Positions 23,061 through 25,722 of a stretch of DNA of 25,722 nt are shown here, piece after piece (positions within the stretch are counted from its first letter, which is position 1; every line of letters starts with the position of its first letter). Source of the stretch: Gammaproteobacteria bacterium. GTDB taxonomy: Bacteria; Pseudomonadota; Gammaproteobacteria; JABABF01. The notes below the pieces were generated by a model, which saw only the letters and a list, made by a program, of their open reading frames with translations, had not been told where the DNA came from and ran no database searches. The translations under genes and the position numbers were made by a program. The DNA is taken from positions 1 to 25,722 of the forward strand of contig JABABF010000136.1 in assembly GCA_014238345.1 (NCBI GenBank), written 5' to 3'.

Positions 23061-23645
23061 CTAAGTCCAACAGCAGATACCACTGTTGTACACGGCGGCG
23101 AGACCTCGCTGCCGTAGCCAATTACTGGCCAACGCGCTCAAATCTAACTGCCAGCGGCCGTTGGCCAACGGCTTAAAAAAATCTCCATCACCAGCCAATG
23201 GAGCTAGGGCACGACGCACCTCCTCACCAACCGGATAGTGCGCGGCACCGATGGCAGGCCCAATCCACGCAATCAACTGTGTAGCGGGAGCAGTAAAAGC
23301 ATCTACCCCGCAGGCCAATGCGCCAGCGGCGAGGCCACGCCAACCCGCGTGCACTGCCGCCACCTCTCGCCCCCCGCGCTCGCACAATAATAGTGGCAGG
23401 CAATCGGCCGCTACCACAGCGCAGGCCAAACCCTTGGCTCGGGTATAGACAATATCGCCTTCTGGTCGTGTGCTCAGCGGTGGGGAGAGTCGTGCGAGCT
23501 GGGTGCCGTGATGTTGATGCGGTAACCACAGGGGAGTCGGTAGTTCGCTGAGAATGCCCGTGCCGGGCACAGCCTCAGCAACGGAGGCATAGCACAGCGA
23601 GTGCACCCCCTGCGGCAATGGCCAATCGGGGTGTAATACCCCCAT
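23061..23645 (-). CDS. pgeF: PgeF/YfiH-type peptidoglycan editing factor, shortened at both ends
   Basis: PgeF (YfiH, LACC1 family) is a zinc enzyme thought to remove wrongly incorporated residues from peptidoglycan precursors. The core is good: HQHHGTQL, VVAADCLPLLLCERGG, EVAAVHAGWRGLAAGAL and WIGPAIGAAHYPVGEEVR, so the His/Cys/His zinc ligands are present. Two defects show. The N-terminal part with the usual RxGGVS and SLNLGxHVGD motifs is missing (about 25-30 residues, in frame). A TAG at 23061-23063 ends the frame after NSGICCWT, yet the same frame continues with ARRDGSKTGHNVVAIW, matching the family end YRRDxxTGRMAxxIW, down to a TGA at 22971. It may be a decaying gene. The ATG at 23666 is an alternative start. 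It lies between rluD and clpB as usual. Confidence 0.85.
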   Translation of the reverse strand: MGVLHPDWPLPQGVHSLCYASVAEAVPGTGILSELPTPLWLPHQHHGTQLARLSPPLSTRPEGDIVYTRAKGLACAVVAADCLPLLLCERGGREVAAVHAGWRGLAAGALACGVDAFTAPATQLIAWIGPAIGAAHYPVGEEVRRALAPLAGDGDFFKPLANGRWQLDLSALASNWLRQRGLAAVYNSGICCWT

Positions 23646-23649
23646 CCCC

Positions 23650-24645
23650 TCAGTCGGCACTGGCATCGGCCACCAGCAGATCGACCAAGCTGCACAAATC
23701 CTCAGGTAGCGGGCAGCGCCACTGCTGGTACTCCCCGGTGGCCGGATGCGACAGCCCCAAGCAGGCGGCGTGCAAAGCCTGCCGCCCAGTTTGCGACAAG
23801 CGGTGCCGCAACGCCGTAGCTGCCGCAGGGGGGAAATACGGTCGCCCCCCATACCACGCATCACCGACGAGCGGGTGCCCGATATGAGCCATATGCACCC
23901 GCACTTGATGTGTGCGCCCAGTCTCTAAGCGCACCTCCAAAAGGCTGTGAGCGCGGTAGCGGCGCAAGATACGATAATGGCTCAGCGCCGCCCGCCCATC
24001 CTCTCGAACCGCCATCCTCAACCGATGTCGCGGATGGCGACCGATCGCCGCCCTCACTGAGCCTCCGCCAGTGAGGACACCCTTGACAATCGCCAAATAC
24101 TCTCGCCGTACACTGCGAGCTGCCAGCTGAGCGGTCAGTGACTGCTGCGCGGACACATTGCGCGCCACAGCAAGCAAGCCACTGGTATCTCGGTCCAAAC
24201 GATGCACTAGACCCGCACGAGGCAGTTCGGCCAGCTCTGGGTAGCGCCACAATAGAGCATTGGCCAAGGTGTCTTCAACGTGTCCCGCCGCTGGGTGGAC
24301 AACATAGCCACTCGGCTTGTCGACAATGATCAAGTGATCATCTTCATGTAGCACGCTAAATGCATCCGGCAATTCTATGGCGCGCCAAGCCTTAGTGTCG
24401 CCGGTAACCACAGGCACACGCAGGCACAGCGCGTCGCCCACCTCCAGCACTGTGCGCGGCTTACAGATACGCCCATCAACAGTCAATGCCCCCTCGCGAA
24501 TCCACCGCTGTAGACAGCTGCGTGAATAATCTGGAAACAGCGCCACCGCCACTCGATCAAAGCGTTGCCCCGACAATGCCAATGGCAACTCAGCGCGCAA
24601 TCCAGACATGGCATCAACTGTTGTGTTAAAGTCAGCTGCCGTCAT
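23650..24645 (-). CDS. rluD: 23S rRNA pseudouridine(1911/1915/1917) synthase
   Basis: RluD makes three pseudouridines in helix 69 of 23S rRNA and matters for ribosome assembly. An S4 domain (LSGQRFDRVAVALFPDYSRS, then LQRWIREGALTVDG) is followed by the catalytic domain with LIIVDKPSGYVVHPAAGH, the catalytic AGLVHRLDRDTSGLLAVARN and the family motif VRLETGRTHQVRVHMAHIGH. I choose the ATG at 24645 because GGAGG lies exactly seven bases upstream; the ATGs at 24651 and 24609 are also in frame. This start overlaps the bamD start on the other strand. pgeF begins just after its stop. Confidence 0.95.
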   Translation of the reverse strand: MTAADFNTTVDAMSGLRAELPLALSGQRFDRVAVALFPDYSRSCLQRWIREGALTVDGRICKPRTVLEVGDALCLRVPVVTGDTKAWRAIELPDAFSVLHEDDHLIIVDKPSGYVVHPAAGHVEDTLANALLWRYPELAELPRAGLVHRLDRDTSGLLAVARNVSAQQSLTAQLAARSVRREYLAIVKGVLTGGGSVRAAIGRHPRHRLRMAVREDGRAALSHYRILRRYRAHSLLEVRLETGRTHQVRVHMAHIGHPLVGDAWYGGRPYFPPAAATALRHRLSQTGRQALHAACLGLSHPATGEYQQWRCPLPEDLCSLVDLLVADASAD

Positions 24646-25549
24646 GCTCATGCCTCCATACCGCATCCACACCGTGCCACTGGCCTATTTAGCACTCGCT
24701 GTCAGCATATCACTGAGTTCCTGTGGCACACTGCGAGGCGACCGTAACGACATTGCAGAACTGCCAGCCAATCAGCAACAATTAGTTTACCAGCAGGCGC
24801 GGCAATTGCTGGACAAGCGCCGCTATGCCGACAGCATCGCCAGCTTGCAGTTATTGCTCAGCAATTTCCCTTCCGGCCCCTACGCAGAGCAGGCACAGCT
24901 CGATCTGGCCTACGCCCACTACCGCAGTTTTGACACTGCGGCAGCCGCCGCTACGGTGGACTATTTTCTCGCCCTATACCCAGATCACCATCATCGGGAC
25001 TACGCGCTGTATCTGCGCGGAATCAGCAGTTTCTCAAGCCGCACTGGGCTGTTGCTACGCTGGTTGCCAATAGACCGCACACAACGCGATATGGAAAATG
25101 CCCGTCAGGCATTCAACTATTTCGCCGAACTATTAGAACAATACCCGGACAGTGACTTTAGCCCAGATGCCCGCGCCCGCACCCGAGCACTGCGCAATCT
25201 GATGGCGCGTCACGAGTTACAAGTGGCCAGCTATTACTTGAAGCGGCACGCTTGGCTGGCCGCAGCCAAACGTAGCCAATATGTGATCAAACACTACCCA
25301 CATAGCCCAGCCGTCGCCGATGCGCTAGCCACCTCCAGTTATGCCTACGAACGGCTCGGCCTGACCGAATTAGCGCAAGATACTACGCACATTTTGGCAC
25401 TAAACCACCCCGATTATCTCGGCCTTGATACCTCGACCAATCGCGTACTGCCACGGCGGCAACGAGTCCAAGAATGGCTGGCCTACCTCGGCATCGCTCC
25501 TCTCCCCGCCCCTCACTTCGACAGCAGAGGCTCAGCTGAGACGCTATGA
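24644..25549 (+). CDS. bamD: outer membrane protein assembly factor BamD
   Basis: BamD is the essential lipoprotein of the BAM complex, which inserts beta-barrel proteins into the outer membrane. The signal peptide VPLAYLALAVSISLSSC ends in a lipobox (LSSC). Then come TPR-type helices: YQQARQLLDKRRYADSIASL, FPSGPYAEQAQLDLAYAHYR, ALYPDHHHRDYALYLRG and the family-specific DRTQRDMENARQAFNYFAEL, followed by VASYYLKRHAWLAAAKR. About 301 residues is normal. Start candidates are ATG at 24644 or 24650 (24608 is less likely); none has a ribosome site. TTAAAGT lies about 12 bases upstream, so a leaderless message is possible. The next gene overlaps its stop by ATGA. Confidence 0.94.
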   Translation: MLMPPYRIHTVPLAYLALAVSISLSSCGTLRGDRNDIAELPANQQQLVYQQARQLLDKRRYADSIASLQLLLSNFPSGPYAEQAQLDLAYAHYRSFDTAAAAATVDYFLALYPDHHHRDYALYLRGISSFSSRTGLLLRWLPIDRTQRDMENARQAFNYFAELLEQYPDSDFSPDARARTRALRNLMARHELQVASYYLKRHAWLAAAKRSQYVIKHYPHSPAVADALATSSYAYERLGLTELAQDTTHILALNHPDYLGLDTSTNRVLPRRQRVQEWLAYLGIAPLPAPHFDSRGSAETL

Positions 25550-25722
25550 GCTCTGAATTATCGCAGTGGCCGTTGTCTGTCGCCGCCGATCCAGACTGCG
25601 GCTTGAGCAGACGGCAGCTCCTGCGTGGGGCGAGCATTGGGGGCGGCCTCGGCTTGCTCACCCTGCTCAATGGTTGCGCCCAAACCAGCGGGCTACAAGC
25701 CCTGTTGAAGGCGCAGCGGCGC
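25546..25722 (+). CDS. Tat-exported lipoprotein, N-terminal part only
   Basis: The ATG overlaps the bamD stop (ATGA), so the two should be co-translated. The visible 59 residues contain a twin-arginine motif (LSRRQLLRG), a hydrophobic stretch ASIGGGLGLLTLL and a lipobox-like LLNGCA, so the protein is probably exported folded by the Tat system and lipidated on Cys. The gene runs off the right edge, and too little is present to name a family. Tat-plus-lipobox signals are uncommon in gammaproteobacteria. Confidence 0.75.
   Translation, partial: MSSELSQWPLSVAADPDCGLSRRQLLRGASIGGGLGLLTLLNGCAQTSGLQALLKAQRR

Noticed and set aside
23061..23063. Selenocysteine or other programmed recoding in pgeF
   Set aside because: The codon is TAG rather than TGA and no recoding signal is evident; together with the missing N-terminal motifs, decay is simpler.

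Overview
The window is a piece of a gammaproteobacterial chromosome. The evidence is gene content and order: rpsP-rimM, ubiG beside a MupP-like phosphatase, scpA-scpB-rluB, gltX followed by tRNA-Ala, hvfABC, a class II (long-form) ilvC, ilvI-ilvH, rluD-pgeF-clpB divergent from bamD, and the outer-membrane genes mlaA and bamD. Base composition is moderately GC-rich by eye. I cannot name the species. Nearly all genes are housekeeping; there is no phage, insertion sequence or CRISPR array.

Layout: (1) 1-1231, minus: rimM (cut by the left edge and apparently frameshifted) behind rpsP, whose S16 protein carries a very long acidic repeat tail. (2) 1349-2786, plus: ubiG and a mupP/gph-type phosphatase. 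(3) 2928-5473, minus: scpA-scpB-rluB. (4) 5578-7220, plus: exported cyclophilin and pdxJ. (5) 7240-8979, minus: gltX and a downstream tRNA-Ala(GGC) with an odd acceptor stem. (6) 9246-10286, plus: dusA, overlapping convergently with mlaA. (7) 10245-13129, minus: a tightly packed operon hvfA-hvfB-hvfC-mlaA. HvfA is a secreted RiPP precursor with eight EGxCG motifs, HvfB the MNIO/DUF692 iron enzyme and HvfC its partner. A divergently transcribed YHYH-domain protein (13423-14283) sits across the promoter region. (8) 14392-16005, plus: ilvC and a 27-residue very basic peptide. (9) 16006-17730: a visibly more AT-rich island with an orphan type IV pilin-like gene and a 34-residue secreted-peptide-like ORF. 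(10) 17731-20059, minus: ilvI-ilvH. (11) 20305-24645, minus: rluD-pgeF-clpB; pgeF looks damaged at both ends. (12) 24644-25722, plus: bamD and the start of a Tat-exported lipoprotein gene.

How they work together: ilvC and ilvIH supply two successive steps of branched-chain amino acid synthesis from two loci on opposite strands. mlaA and bamD serve the outer membrane. ScpAB is the non-SMC part of the condensin. rimM, rpsP, rluB, rluD, dusA, gltX and tRNA-Ala belong to translation.

The most unusual system is hvfABC. By analogy with the Haemophilus Hvf system it should make a copper-binding peptide with oxazolone/thioamide-modified cysteines. Here its last gene overlaps the start of mlaA, and hvfB must begin inside hvfA. 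Three other points deserve attention: the apparent rimM frameshift, the in-frame amber codon near the end of pgeF, and the mismatched tRNA-Ala acceptor stem. Together they point either to early gene decay or to base-level sequence errors.
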